In this document: positions 52,340-61,379 of the stretch, piece after piece
How positions within the stretch are numbered: position 1 is the first letter of the stretch
How the letters are laid out: the number at the start of each line of letters is the position of its first letter
NCBI GenBank assembly: GCA_964017235.1
Contig: OZ024928.1
Location: 84,935,566-84,999,565 of the forward strand
Length of the DNA: 64,000 bases
Direction: 5' to 3'
DNA from: Sabellastarte sp. h YS-2021
Lineage: Eukaryota; Annelida; Polychaeta; Sabellida; Sabellidae
Made by a program: the position numbers and the translations under genes
The notes under the pieces: model-generated
What the model was told of the DNA's origin: nothing
The model's input: only the letters and a program-made list of their open reading frames with translations
The model's database searches: none

Positions 52340-53788
52340 ATGACTAGTGTCAGGTCAAGGAGTTGGATGGAAACTGTCCGAGACTGGATTCCTAAATGGC
52401 CTAACCCAAGGCGTGATAGAGAATCTAGTGAGACAAGGCCTAAATCTGAAATACAGTTTAATTCTGTGCCAATCAGATACAAAAGACCTACATCGGCAGC
52501 CACAGCTCCACCTGATATCTATGATGATAAGCTCAGAAACATGAATAACTGTAACATATTACAGAATGAACGTGACAATGGGCATGAGTTTATTGATTCA
52601 TGTGAAGAAATAAATTCCGGAATCGTTCACTCAACACCAAAGGTTTACATGACCGAAAAACCCCGAGTGGTTAAAAAGAGTGCAAGTAACCCAGGTGTTT
52701 GTAGGGCTCACGATAATGAACCAGTTAGGTTGCCAAGACCCGAGTTGAGATCTTATGATCCTGATTTGAACAAAAATCAGGACAGGACAAGATTTCAAGG
52801 TCAAGGTGACAGGGCACATAAAGACTTCAATTCTGACTCAAATAGGCAACCACAAAACCAAGGGTATGGTGGTAGGTTGTACCCACAGAGTGAATTTTGG
52901 TCAAGGCCCACTGAAGGACAAGTGTCCTACCCCAATACAGGTCCAAGGTATAGTCATAGACAAAGAGATCCAGACAAATTCAATGGCCAAACGGTTGAAT
53001 GGAGTGATTATTTGACTCACTTTGAAACTGTCGCTAACTGGAATGGGTGGAATGACTATGAACGGGCTACACAGTTGATAATGAGTTTGCAGGGCGAGGC
53101 TCAAAGGGTATTCAGTGACATTTCCCCATACATTGACACTCAAAATTATGGTGCCCTAATTGCCGAACTTGAAAATAGGTTCAATCCAGCAGAAAGAGAG
53201 GCCACTTTCCGAATTGAGTTCAGAAATAGATTGAAAAAGGATAATGAAACCCCAATGCAATTTGGCTATGCTTTGAGGAGATTAGCATCCAAGGCGTTCC
53301 CAGGAATTAGTTTAAATGCACAAGAACAATGGATTCTTGATCAATTTATTAATGGTCTGGGAAATGCTGAAATTAGAAAACATGTTCAATTTGCACATCC
53401 CAAAAATTTGCATGAAGCAATCTCACTGGCCACTGAGTACGAATGTTTTGAAAACAATTCAAACAAGAAACTTTCAAAGCCAGTCAATGGTAAAGTTTGT
53501 GCCATTGAAAATTCAGAAAGTCAAATTTTAAAGAACATTTTGACCACCCTACGGAAAAACTCTGATCAGATAAACCAATTATCCAATGAATTGGGTCATA
53601 TTAAGGAATCAAAGCACACTGATTCAAGGTCAAACAAAGCTCAAACAAGGGACCAGGATAAAAAGTCCAAGGACATAGAGTGCTATAGGTGCCATGAGAA
53701 AGGTCACTATTCACGGGACTGTCCTAAAAATCCAACTGCTACAGGGAAAACCAGTGGTAGTTCAAATTCACCCAAAAATTTAAACTAA
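52340..53788 (+). CDS. gag: gypsy gag polyprotein (482 aa)
   Basis: Forms the virus-like particle and packages element RNA. Residues 1-215 are basic and Arg/Pro/Gln-rich; residues ~218-330 form the retrotransposon gag (capsid) domain (WSDYLTHFETVANWNGWNDY, LIMSLQGEAQRVF). Lys-rich linker, then a single zinc knuckle CX2CX4HX4C at residues 448-461 (CYRCHEKGHYSRDC). The frame is closed by TAA at 53786-53788, directly after a slippery TTTAAAC, so most ribosomes stop here and some shift into pol. Confidence 0.95.
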   Translation: MTSVRSRSWMETVRDWIPKWPNPRRDRESSETRPKSEIQFNSVPIRYKRPTSAATAPPDIYDDKLRNMNNCNILQNERDNGHEFIDSCEEINSGIVHSTPKVYMTEKPRVVKKSASNPGVCRAHDNEPVRLPRPELRSYDPDLNKNQDRTRFQGQGDRAHKDFNSDSNRQPQNQGYGGRLYPQSEFWSRPTEGQVSYPNTGPRYSHRQRDPDKFNGQTVEWSDYLTHFETVANWNGWNDYERATQLIMSLQGEAQRVFSDISPYIDTQNYGALIAELENRFNPAEREATFRIEFRNRLKKDNETPMQFGYALRRLASKAFPGISLNAQEQWILDQFINGLGNAEIRKHVQFAHPKNLHEAISLATEYECFENNSNKKLSKPVNGKVCAIENSESQILKNILTTLRKNSDQINQLSNELGHIKESKHTDSRSNKAQTRDQDKKSKDIECYRCHEKGHYSRDCPKNPTATGKTSGSSNSPKNLN

Positions 53789-53819
53789 GGCAAGCTGAGG
53801 ATGGGGCCGCATTCTCAGC
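53779..53819 (+). promoter_or_regulatory. -1 programmed ribosomal frameshift signal
   Basis: T TTA AAC (53779-53785) in the gag frame is a canonical X XXY YYZ slippery heptamer, right before the gag stop. An 8-nt spacer leads to a perfect 6-bp stem GCTGAG/CTCAGC (53794-53799, 53814-53819). Its loop carries GGGGCC, which can pair through GGCC with GGGCC at 53833-53837 to make a pseudoknot. The pol frame is open across the whole region, one base back. Confidence 0.8.
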
Positions 53820-56478
53820 AGATACCTGCAAAGGGCCACTGGAGGGAGTGATTGAAACTATTAACTCGTCGTGTTGGTATGTTGAAGGAAGTGTAATGGG
53901 TAATGAAACTGAGTTTCTTGTAGACACTGGTTCAACATACACTATAGTGGATAGTTTGTTCTATGATTCATTAAATGACAAGCCATCATTAGAGAAGATC
54001 AATTTGATATTGAAAAATGCTAATGGTGAGGTCATGAATGTATGTGGACAAACTAACCTGGATTTTGAAGTTCAAGGTCATAAGTTTAGAATGCCAGTGA
54101 AAGTGGTGTCACTAGTTGACAAGAGTACCATTTTGGGTTTGGATTTCATGGAGGACCAAGAGTGCATGTTTAATGGAGCCAAAGGTACCATGAAATTCAA
54201 TGACAAACTTATAACATTGCACAAGAAAGGTAGCACAAGGTGTGCACGGATTCAGGCACAACAAAACTTTTGTGTACCTCCACAGCATGAGATGATTATA
54301 AGTGGTCATGTGAAATCTAATCATTGGGTTTCGGGTTGGACAACTGGCTTAGTTGAACCTTTAGTTTCAGTTACTGAGAAGACTGGTCTTGCAGTGGCAA
54401 AATCTCTAGTGAAAGTAGGAGACAGTGTCATACCTATAAGAGTTGCCAATTTTGGACTTGATCCTATCAAGATCAGTAAGAATAGTGTGGTAGCTATGCT
54501 GGAACCAGTAACACAAGTAAAACACTTTGACAGTGACAAATCTTTATTTCAAAACACTGAAAATGGAACTTTAAACATGATAGAAGAACAGAACGTACCT
54601 GAGTTGCCAGAATTATTGAAACCTTTGGTTGAAAATACATCTGGTGATCTGAAAGAAACTGAGTTGTTTGGACTGACCAGGCTGTTGTATCAATATCAGG
54701 ACATTTTTAAGAGTCCTGATGGACAACTTGGTAGGACAAATTTGGTGCAACATAGGGTAGACACGGGCAATGCCGTACCAATCAAACAGCGTCCTAGACG
54801 TTTACCTGTCTCGCAACAAGAACTTGTTGATAAGGAACTTGACAAAATGGAAGCACAGGGTATTATTGAGCCCAGTGATAGTCCTTGGTCATCTCCTTTG
54901 GTGATAGTAACCAAGAAAACCGGAGATATAAGGGTTTGTGTTGATTATCGTGCTATCAACAATGTCATGAGAAAATCAGCCATTCCTCTGCCCAGAATAC
55001 AGGAGTGCTTGGATTCTCTATCTGGATCAAAATACTTCTGTACTATGGACTTGGCACAGGGATACTATCAGGTTGCTATGCACCCAGATGACAAATGTAA
55101 AACTGCATTTACTTCTAGAAGAGGTCTTAGGCAGTTTACAGTCATGCCTTTTGGGTTGACAAATGCACCAGGCACTTTTATGCATTTAATGCAATTAGTG
55201 TTAAGTGGGTTGCAATGGTCAAAAGCAGTACTGTACCTTGATGACATAATAACATTTGGAAAGACTTTTGATGAAACTTTGTTGAATCTTGAATTGGTAT
55301 TTGAAAGATTACGCAAAGCAGGGTTAGTTCTGAAGCCATCCAAATGTAGACTATTCCAAGAGTCAGTGGAATTTTTAGGTCATGTAGTATCTCAGGAGGG
55401 GATATCTTGTGATCCCAACAAAGTTGAGGCAATCAAAAACTGGCCAAAACCACAAAAGGTCAAGGATGTTCGTAGTTTCCTAGGACTGGCTTCATATTAC
55501 AGGAAACATATAAGGTCATTTGCTACAATAGCAGCACCCTTGAATGCTTTGACAAAGAAGAACGCAAAGTTCATATTTGACGAACAATGTGAAAAAGCCT
55601 TTCAAACATTGAAGGACAAACTTTGTACTGATCCAATAGTTCTAGCTTATCCAAACAAAGAGGGAACCTTTGTACTGGATACAGATGCTAGTTTATATGG
55701 AGTTGGTGGAGTTTTGTCACAGCTTCAAGATGATGGCCAAGAAAAGGTTATTTCATATGCAAGTAGGACACTTAGCAAAACACAACAAAACTATTGTACA
55801 ACTATGAGAGAACTGTTAGCAGCAGTGGCTTTCATAAAACATTTCCATCATTACTTATGGGGAAGGAGGTTTATTCTGAGAACTGACCATGCTTCGTTGA
55901 AGTGGTTAGTCAATTTCAAGGAACCAGAGGGTATGTTAGCAAGGTGGCTAGCAGTACTCAGTTCCTATGATTTTGAAACACAGCATCGCAAGGGAGCGAT
56001 ACATTCTAATGCTGATGGTCTTTCTAGACAGCCACCTAGAAAGTGTAAAAGAGGTGACTGTGAGGATTGTGCATTGGAAAGTGAGCACTGTGTTTGTGTT
56101 ATAACTAGGGGTCAGGCTGAGAAACGTAGGAGTCGAGGACAGAATGGTCAATCCATGAGGTCAGCTAGTATGGATACTAGCAAGATGACTCAAGAATCTC
56201 AGGCGCCTAGTTTTGGTGGTAGAGTAAATCTTCCTTCACATAGTAATGATCAGGCTTTTGAGAATCCCCCTACTAGCATTGTGACTAGTCAAGATCGTGG
56301 TGAAAGTCCACGGGGGATAAGTAAAAGGTCTAAAGGGAAATTCAGTAACTGGGCAGACAGTTACACAGTAGATCAGTTACGGCAAGCACAAAAGAATGAT
56401 GCTGTTGTGTTGAAAGTAACAGAGTTGAAGTGTCAAAGTGACATACTTGACAAGGCCAAACTTTGCCAAGAGTCATGA
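53779..56478 (+). CDS. pol: gypsy pol part 1: protease, reverse transcriptase, RNase H
   Basis: Read by -1 shift from gag, so no AUG is needed; counting here starts at the GTG at 53848. Aspartic protease DTGS at residues 26-29. RT from ~314: SPLVIVTKKTGDIRVCVDYR, MPFGLTNAPGTF and catalytic YLDD at 463-466. SFLGLASYYRKHI is the RT/RNase H connection. RNase H: VLDTDAS (~607) and RTDHASLKWL (~680). A Ser/Arg-rich linker with several Cys residues (CKRGDCEDCALESEHC) follows. The frame stops at 56478 where integrase continues in another frame. Cleaves gag-pol, copies RNA to DNA and removes the RNA strand in the particle. Confidence 0.95.
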   Translation, partial: FKLRQAEDGAAFSADTCKGPLEGVIETINSSCWYVEGSVMGNETEFLVDTGSTYTIVDSLFYDSLNDKPSLEKINLILKNANGEVMNVCGQTNLDFEVQGHKFRMPVKVVSLVDKSTILGLDFMEDQECMFNGAKGTMKFNDKLITLHKKGSTRCARIQAQQNFCVPPQHEMIISGHVKSNHWVSGWTTGLVEPLVSVTEKTGLAVAKSLVKVGDSVIPIRVANFGLDPIKISKNSVVAMLEPVTQVKHFDSDKSLFQNTENGTLNMIEEQNVPELPELLKPLVENTSGDLKETELFGLTRLLYQYQDIFKSPDGQLGRTNLVQHRVDTGNAVPIKQRPRRLPVSQQELVDKELDKMEAQGIIEPSDSPWSSPLVIVTKKTGDIRVCVDYRAINNVMRKSAIPLPRIQECLDSLSGSKYFCTMDLAQGYYQVAMHPDDKCKTAFTSRRGLRQFTVMPFGLTNAPGTFMHLMQLVLSGLQWSKAVLYLDDIITFGKTFDETLLNLELVFERLRKAGLVLKPSKCRLFQESVEFLGHVVSQEGISCDPNKVEAIKNWPKPQKVKDVRSFLGLASYYRKHIRSFATIAAPLNALTKKNAKFIFDEQCEKAFQTLKDKLCTDPIVLAYPNKEGTFVLDTDASLYGVGGVLSQLQDDGQEKVISYASRTLSKTQQNYCTTMRELLAAVAFIKHFHHYLWGRRFILRTDHASLKWLVNFKEPEGMLARWLAVLSSYDFETQHRKGAIHSNADGLSRQPPRKCKRGDCEDCALESEHCVCVITRGQAEKRRSRGQNGQSMRSASMDTSKMTQESQAPSFGGRVNLPSHSNDQAFENPPTSIVTSQDRGESPRGISKRSKGKFSNWADSYTVDQLRQAQKNDAVVLKVTELKCQSDILDKAKLCQES

Positions 56479-57727
56479 GGTCAGAACATTGTGTTCTCAA
56501 TGGTCACAGCTTGAGTTAAGACAAGGAATACTGTACAGAAAGTGGGATCCTAGTAATACAAAGGACAAATCTGTAAATCAGTATGTTGTACCTCAAGCAT
56601 TACGGCAGGAAATCTTGCACCAATTACACAATCATAAAACTTCTGGTCATCTTGGGGTCAGAAGAACATTGTGTAAGGTGAGGGAAAGATTTTACTGGCC
56701 AGGGTATAAGCAGGACATTACCAGATGGGTGAGCAAATGCAAGGTCTGTAGTAGTCATAAGGCTGGGCACATGCCAAAGAAAGCTCCTCTCAAGCAGGAT
56801 TTTATTTCTGCGCCAATGGAGAAAATAGCCTGTGACATTGTAGGGCCTTTACCTGAAAGTGAAAAACACAACAATTACATATTAGTGGTATCAGATTACT
56901 ACACAAAGTATGTGGAGGCTTATGCCTTGCCTGATCAAACAGCACAGACAGTTGCTGATTGCTTGGTAACAGAATGGATCTGTAGGTATGGAGTACCTTC
57001 AGAGATACTTTCTGACCAAGGTAGGAACTTTGAGTCCATACTGTTTCAGGAGATGTGTAGATTGCTTGACATGAAGAAAGTGAGGACATCTCGTTATAGG
57101 CCCCAATCTGATGGTTTGGTCGAGCGCTATAACAGAACACTTAAGTCAATGCTTAAATCTTTCACTGAATCTGAGAAATCTGATTGGGATGAACACTTGC
57201 CTTATGTGATGATGGCATACAGAGCCACCATACATGAAAGCACAAAGTGTACCCCAAATTTGTTGATGTTTGGTCACGAGGTAAGATTGCCAGTTGACAT
57301 CATGTATGGAACAAACAAGAGCGAATTTGTTCCTCAATGTCCCAGCGAATATGTAGAATGGGTCAGACAAACCATGGCAGATGCATTTGACAAGGTTAGA
57401 TATTCTGTAAAATTGAGTGCAACTCGACAAGCAAAATCTTATAACAGAAACACTCAAACAAGGTCATTTAAAGTAGGACAATGGGTTTGGGTTTATCACC
57501 TACCTTCAGACAAACAAAAGTTTGGTAGAGGTTGGAAGGGCCCATATTTGGTTGTGGATAAATTAGGGGAGTTAAATTATAGGGTTCAAGAAAAGCCTGA
57601 ATCCAGAGTTTTAACTCTGCACATTGACCATATCAAGAGTTATGAACATGAAACACCTCTTAGTTGGCTAGAACCAAAAGTAAAAGAGGTTGGTGTTCAA
57701 ACTGAGAATAGTGACAAATCATATTAA
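56438..57727 (+). CDS. pol: gypsy pol part 2: integrase (429-codon frame)
   Basis: Zinc-binding HHCC: H66-X4-H71-X29-C101-X2-C104. Catalytic triad D133, D193, E229 with the D-D35E spacing. C-terminal GPY/F module (GRGWKGPYLVV, ~367). Inserts the cDNA into chromosomes. The frame is +1 relative to the RNase H frame and the two overlap by 41 nt. The ATG at 56438 is unlikely to be the true start since integrase is normally part of the polyprotein, so a single-base indel (or an unusual programmed +1 shift, or assembly error) lies near 56438-56478. Confidence 0.93.
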   Translation: MTYLTRPNFAKSHEVRTLCSQWSQLELRQGILYRKWDPSNTKDKSVNQYVVPQALRQEILHQLHNHKTSGHLGVRRTLCKVRERFYWPGYKQDITRWVSKCKVCSSHKAGHMPKKAPLKQDFISAPMEKIACDIVGPLPESEKHNNYILVVSDYYTKYVEAYALPDQTAQTVADCLVTEWICRYGVPSEILSDQGRNFESILFQEMCRLLDMKKVRTSRYRPQSDGLVERYNRTLKSMLKSFTESEKSDWDEHLPYVMMAYRATIHESTKCTPNLLMFGHEVRLPVDIMYGTNKSEFVPQCPSEYVEWVRQTMADAFDKVRYSVKLSATRQAKSYNRNTQTRSFKVGQWVWVYHLPSDKQKFGRGWKGPYLVVDKLGELNYRVQEKPESRVLTLHIDHIKSYEHETPLSWLEPKVKEVGVQTENSDKSY

Positions 57728-57781
57728 ATATTGTATATAACGTGTACAAATATGGTTGTCACATATGGTTAAGTGCAATTG

Positions 57782-57808
57782 TTTTTTTTTTGTTTATTTT
57801 TTTGTTAG
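57782..57808 (+). promoter_or_regulatory. strong splice acceptor before the third gene
   Basis: A ~25-nt near-pure T tract ending GTTAG (AG at 57807-57808). The frame of the downstream gene is open from the first exon base (57809), 39 nt before its ATG, with coding-like sequence, which supports use of the site. Confidence 0.6.
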
Positions 57809-58705
57809 GATGCTGATTTTGATTTCCACAAAGAGTTAAGGGAAAGCATGGCAGCAATTGAGAAAAACAATGAGTGGGTGGATGATATCCTGGAAGAGGG
57901 AGAAGTTGATGAGTCCAAGCCTGGAAAAGAGAATAATAAATTAAGGTGTAATGTGGAAGGTTGCCAAGGCAAGGCTTTTGCAAAACCATTTGCTCTCTTA
58001 AGGCACTGGGCGGAAATACATGAACACCAGGTGACACTCTACGAGTGTGAAGGATGCACTAAAGTGTTTAGAAGGGCCACAGATGTCAAGAGGCATTCTC
58101 TGCAAAAGCATCAAGCAGAAGCAAAGGCCATCCCTATAAACCGTCAAAACAAATTTTACTTGGCTCCTGGATCTGCTCAACCTCCAACCGGCTACAAGAA
58201 GAAAGTGCTACCAACAGTACCTCCAAGCCAGATGGCATTTGTGCCAAAAGAGGCTCCGGCCAGGCAAATCAGGGAACCTTTGGTCGCTCTCAGCCAAGCA
58301 GCTTCACAACAAGAAGTCTTGACCACGTCTCGTGACATTCTCCTGAAAAACCTCAGGAAGGCTGATGCCAAGCTCAAATTTTGGACTGAGGAGAGGGAAA
58401 AAGCTAGGGCACAGCTTGAACAGTTTGACAAAGAAAAGAAGGAAGCTTTAGTTAAAGATCTACAACATAAACTCAGGGAGGAAAGAAGACAGAGAAAAAT
58501 ATATGAAGACAAAAACAGTCTGATGACAGAGCAAATTAAAGTTTTAAAACAGTCAGAGGAAACAATTAGGGACTTGAAAAGAAAGTTAACAGCAGAAAGA
58601 GATCTAAGACGGGAGAGTGAGGCAAAGATTCGCAAAATGACAGCAAAATCAGAAATAGCTAAGAAACAGGATTTTATTGACTTTGTCAACATCAATTTTG
58701 AGTAA
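57809..58705 (+). CDS. third ORF of the gypsy element: C2H2 zinc-finger / coiled-coil protein
   Basis: Lies between integrase and the 3' purine tract, where some gypsy elements have env, but is not env: no signal peptide or membrane segment. From the ATG at 57848 it has 285 residues. An acidic N-terminus; C2H2 finger 1 (C34, C39, H53, H58), finger 2 (C67, C70, H83, H88, canonical CX2CX12HX4H); a Pro-rich linker (~105-140); and a long charged coiled coil (~160-270). Sense strand, intact. Probably a nuclear or nucleic-acid-binding accessory factor, possibly captured from the host; role in targeting, RNA handling or host regulation is open. Likely expressed from spliced RNA. Confidence 0.85.
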   Translation, partial: DADFDFHKELRESMAAIEKNNEWVDDILEEGEVDESKPGKENNKLRCNVEGCQGKAFAKPFALLRHWAEIHEHQVTLYECEGCTKVFRRATDVKRHSLQKHQAEAKAIPINRQNKFYLAPGSAQPPTGYKKKVLPTVPPSQMAFVPKEAPARQIREPLVALSQAASQQEVLTTSRDILLKNLRKADAKLKFWTEEREKARAQLEQFDKEKKEALVKDLQHKLREERRQRKIYEDKNSLMTEQIKVLKQSEETIRDLKRKLTAERDLRRESEAKIRKMTAKSEIAKKQDFIDFVNINFE

Positions 58706-59267
58706 AGAGACAATTTTAAATGTTGTTTTTCTTCTTGCTACATATTACATGCATATATTTTGCAGCAGTACAGCTGTTGAATTTACAGTATTATTGCATA
58801 TTTGTTGTTCAGTATGCAATGTTAATTATAGTATATATTGAATTATTGCTCAGTAAATATTTCAGTATTATTGCATATTTTGTTTCTCAGTATGCAGTTT
58901 TAATTGTGGTAGTTACTTTGGTTATTAAAACTTTAATGCTGTTGCTATTTCAGCCATTATGCAATTGAGTATTCTGGTTGGACTATCAACATCATTTATG
59001 TGTTGTATGAGGTTGTTAATCCTCAGAGTGTTGAACATGTATCTTACCGTTATGCACTTGAGTATTCTGGTTGGATACTGTTAACGTTATTGCATATGCT
59101 GAATGGTAACATAATGCTGACATAAACTGCACAGTATTAAACATGTTTCTGATGTGTATTTAAGTTACATTGAAATATACATATACCAGTGTTTTAGCAG
59201 TTAGCAATTAGTCTTCAAATCTAGTCATGTATATATTTTAAACGTGTTATGAGGGCATAACCTTTTA
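58706..59267 (+). other. gypsy 3' internal region with short repeats
   Basis: Non-coding. TGCA.TTGAGTATTCTGGTTGGA occurs at about 58961 and 59055; ATTGCATATTT and CTCAGTATGCA variants repeat at 58795-58895. Confidence 0.6.
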
Positions 59268-59283
59268 AAAAATAGGGGGGTAG
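59268..59283 (+). promoter_or_regulatory. polypurine tract
   Basis: AAAAAATAGGGGGGTAG-type tract directly before the 3' LTR (TG at 59284); primes plus-strand DNA synthesis in this element class. Confidence 0.85.
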
Positions 59284-60255
59284 TGAGATGACCTCGTTCG
59301 CGTGTTATGTCTGCGCATGCGCGAACTCGGTATTTGGTCCGCGAGATTGTTGAAGAAGTGTCTCCGCGGTCGCTAGTATAAATGCGGTGCATTATCGCCC
59401 ACCGCAAACGTTTTATAAAATAAAATATACACAGTGTTAGAAATCTAGTGCTTTTTACTAGTAAAATAAAATAAGCTTATTGTCAAACCTTTTAGTTCAA
59501 ATATCCATCACTAGGGGGCGACAGAGTGCCTTATATTTGCATATATTTATCACGGTGTATAGATGGTTATAATGGCGATCGCTAGTATACGTCACAAATG
59601 TGTACTGACGTCATTGCGGTGTTGCACCGTCATATAGTACTTTAGGCACTTAGAAACGGTGACGTGAGGAGGAGGGAATTGAATGTAAGAAGCAATTCAA
59701 TTGGATTGGATTGAAAGGGTTCCAGAAGGACCAAAAGTTGAACCAATCAATTGAATGAACCTGCTCAGTAGTAGAACTGCTCAGTAGTAGAACAACCAAA
59801 TATGGTAAGACATTTACTACACATAGCAGCAATAAGGGTTTATTATTAGAGGATTGTAGGCTAAATACTAGAGATAAATTGTATTTTTATTAAACCCAAT
59901 ATTAGGCAATTGGTTATTTGTGTGTTAATTAAAAGCTATACATTATATTCAAGCTGATGAATTTGAGTAAATACTTTTGTAATTGTTACTTTATGTATCG
60001 GTGATATTTTGTCTTATTTTGTAAATTACCTGTTGAATTTGATATATTTTAGAATAAATATTCATTGTTGAATTTGCTGCGAAATTCTTAATACACCACA
60101 AATTTGTCCCTTTAACAACAGGAGTTAATGTTAGTGACGGTTTGCTAATAACCTAATACAAATTTGAACACAACGCGAGGCTTTATATTGATTTGGTCAA
60201 TCTGTAGGGTTAACAGGCTATTTGTAAGGCTTGACATATCTGCTGGGTCGCCACA
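59284..60255 (+). repeat. 3' LTR (972 bp)
   Basis: Same length and, wherever compared, same sequence as the 5' LTR. Ends CGCCACA, followed by the TTAC duplication. Confidence 0.97.
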
Positions 60256-60845
60256 TTACTTTGTTCCATATTTCTGGTCATCTATAAATTTATTTTGATG
60301 CTATTTAGGCTACAGTCATATAACAGTCAAAGCAACAAACCATTGTTTGTAATGTATACCTCTGCAGATTGTGATATTATTACAATGTACCCTATCAATA
60401 TTCAAATGAAAATACAAGTTTCTTTAGTTGAATTGTTTTATATCTGCACAGTGTACAAAGTTTACTGGAAAACTGCTATTTTCAATAATGGCAAGCAAGC
60501 AAAAAGTAAAAACCTCTTCAATTTTGGCCATTAAAATATATATGAAGAGTTTTCTCAAGTTACAGGGCATCTGGACCTGTAACTCAAAATACTGGTCCAT
60601 GAGAATAGTTAACAGTGTTGGACAGAGGGTTAAGTGTTAATTTTGTCTTTCCATGGTTTAGTTTAAACATGCAGGAATGTGTATCTCGTGGTAATGAACA
60701 GATTATATTTATAAACTTCTCCTACATTGGTGCAAGTCTTTACACTTGAACTGAGGTGTAATACCATGAGTTGCTTTTGGACCAATGGCATACTATCCAG
60801 CCAGATTTAATTTTGGCTGTTTTGCCATTAGAAAACTAAAATAAA
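60256..60845. other. no gene seen
   Basis: AT-rich spacer after the gypsy element. The frames at 60295-60640 overlap each other and show no domain. Confidence 0.4.
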
Positions 60846-61306
60846 CCAGCAATCAGTGCCCATGAATGGGCTCTGTGTCAGCTGCCTTTGTGTGTTTGAG
60901 TTTCAGAGTAGAAGTGAAAGAAGGACAAAAAGTTGTGCCCTGCAGAGGTAAAGTACCAAGTTAACTGTTAAGGAGTAAAATGTAGGTGGAACAATATTTA
61001 AACAAAATACTGTAAATGCAATAGTTTTAGAGTTATAACTGATTTACTCAACAGTGAAAATTTCAACGTAGCTATTGCTCAGCTATGCAAAGAATTAAAG
61101 GGCCGCAGTTTTACTATGGTATAGCTGACCCAAAGTAGGTGAACAACATATTTAAACAAAATACTGTAAATGCAATAGTTTTCAAGTTACAACTGATTTA
61201 CTCAACAGTGAGAACCTGAAAGTAGCTATTGCTCAGCTATGCCATGAGCTACAGGTCTGCAATTTTATTATGTTATAGCTGACCAAAAATTAGGTGAATA
61301 ACAGAA
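60846..61306 (-). mobile_element. Helentron-like element, family A, copy 2, 3' part
   Basis: Minus strand: about two 155-bp A monomers, then the CAGCTGACACAG arm (60872-60883), hairpin GCCCA/TGGGC (60858-60871 region) and CTGG|T at 60846-60849. Homologous to 16430-16632. Its remainder must lie to the right of the B element inserted at 61307, beyond the window. Confidence 0.8.
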
Positions 61307-61379
61307 CTAGACCAAGGACGCATCTGTGGCCAGATGGAAGATGTATCCACCGGAAAGGTTAACTAACATAGTTTTATAA

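Larger units (their letters stand above)
51248..60255 (+). mobile_element. complete Ty3/gypsy LTR retrotransposon (9008 bp)
   Basis: Two 972-bp LTRs offset by exactly 8036 bp and without a difference I could see, TG...CA ends, flanked by TTAC on both sides (51244-51247 and 60256-60259). Between them: primer-site candidate, gag, protease-RT-RNase H, integrase with GPY/F module, an additional zinc-finger gene and a purine tract. The order PR-RT-RH-IN marks Ty3/gypsy (Metaviridae type). LTR identity means insertion is very recent and the family may be active. One frame change between RNase H and integrase is the only visible defect. Located directly 3' of APMAP. Confidence 0.95.

Noticed and set aside
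54112..57457. Several 70-112-codon minus-strand frames in pol
   Set aside because: Shadows of the pol coding frames.
57848..58705. Envelope-like protein
   Set aside because: No signal peptide, transmembrane segment or cleavage-site-like features; zinc fingers and coiled coil instead.
58192..58713. 173-codon minus-strand frame
   Set aside because: Exact shadow of the zinc-finger/coiled-coil gene on the other strand, low-complexity Leu/Ser composition.
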